A DNA stretch of 21,897 nt from CAYONQ01 sp964405375. Lineage in GTDB: Bacteria > Planctomycetota > Phycisphaerae > Sedimentisphaerales > Anaerobacaceae. The position numbers were made by a program, and so were the translations under genes. Shown in pieces: positions 21,793 to 21,897 of the stretch. The stretch covers positions 1-21,897 of the forward strand of contig CAYONQ010000044.1 in assembly GCA_964405375.1 (NCBI GenBank). The letters are read 5' to 3'. Under the pieces are notes generated by a model that was not told the DNA's origin, did not search any database, and worked only from the letters and a program-made list of their open reading frames with translations. Positions within the stretch are counted from its first letter, which is position 1, and each line of letters begins with the position of its first letter.

Positions 21793-21897
21793 ATCAAGGT
21801 TGGATGAAACAGCTCCAGGCCGTCTGAGAAATTGTAAACCGATCACAATAATTCGGGATAACAGGTATTATTCAAGTGAGCAAGCAGTGAATGATGA

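Overview
The window looks like a chromosomal fragment of an uncultured planctomycete-like bacterium (Phycisphaerae/Sedimentisphaerales would fit). The grounds are a secreted GH28 pectinase next to a sodium/sugar symporter and galactokinase, an LpxB-N-domain lipid A locus, PyrK/PyrD (class 1B), a type IV pilin-like pseudopilin, and many short palindromic repeats and IS remnants. This assignment is an inference. A run of 10 N (11576-11585) marks a scaffold join, so this is a draft or metagenome assembly.

Layout. (1) 1-2844: an AT-rich accessory block with a 5'-truncated HerA-like ATPase fragment, then a type II restriction-modification pair (beta-class DNA methyltransferase overlapping a PD-(D/E)XK-like nuclease by 8 nt). 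(2) 2845-5040: repeat and IS remnants around one xylose-isomerase-like TIM-barrel gene. Two related T-rich elements lie in inverted orientation on either side of it, followed by an IS4-like transposase tail abutting an IS630-like transposase tail. (3) 5245-9653: a lipid A decoration locus. LAB_N and GT39 (ArnT/FlmK-like) genes run rightward and meet a leftward operon of a YdjC/NaxD-like deacetylase, a GT2 polyprenyl-phosphate glycosyltransferase and a phosphatase-like protein whose catalytic Cys is Gly. (4) 9705-9944: an IS110 remnant. (5) 10106-12919 (minus): a pseudopilin, a SurA/parvulin-like lipoprotein broken by the assembly gap, and a double zinc-ribbon protein. (6) 12920-13390: a hairpin-rich non-coding stretch and a candidate promoter. 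(7) 13391-21792 (plus): symporter, galK, pyrK, a second restriction-modification pair, pyrD and a GH28 pectinase.

How the genes work together. The most coherent pathway is region 3, which has the gene set used elsewhere to put a deacetylated amino sugar on lipid A: GT2 makes an undecaprenyl-P-sugar, the YdjC enzyme removes the acetyl group, and the GT39 enzyme transfers the sugar to lipid A. Region 7 combines pectin attack (GH28), sugar uptake and galactose phosphorylation with pyrimidine synthesis (PyrK plus PyrD).

The second restriction-modification pair sits exactly between pyrK and pyrD, whose products form one enzyme. It is much more AT-rich than its flanks and looks like a recent insertion between two cotranscribed genes. 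Its methyltransferase is a clear YhdJ relative, which suggests ATGCAT as the target, and it lacks a normal start codon. A palindromic repeat has also been incorporated in frame inside pyrD. No tRNA, rRNA or CRISPR array was seen.
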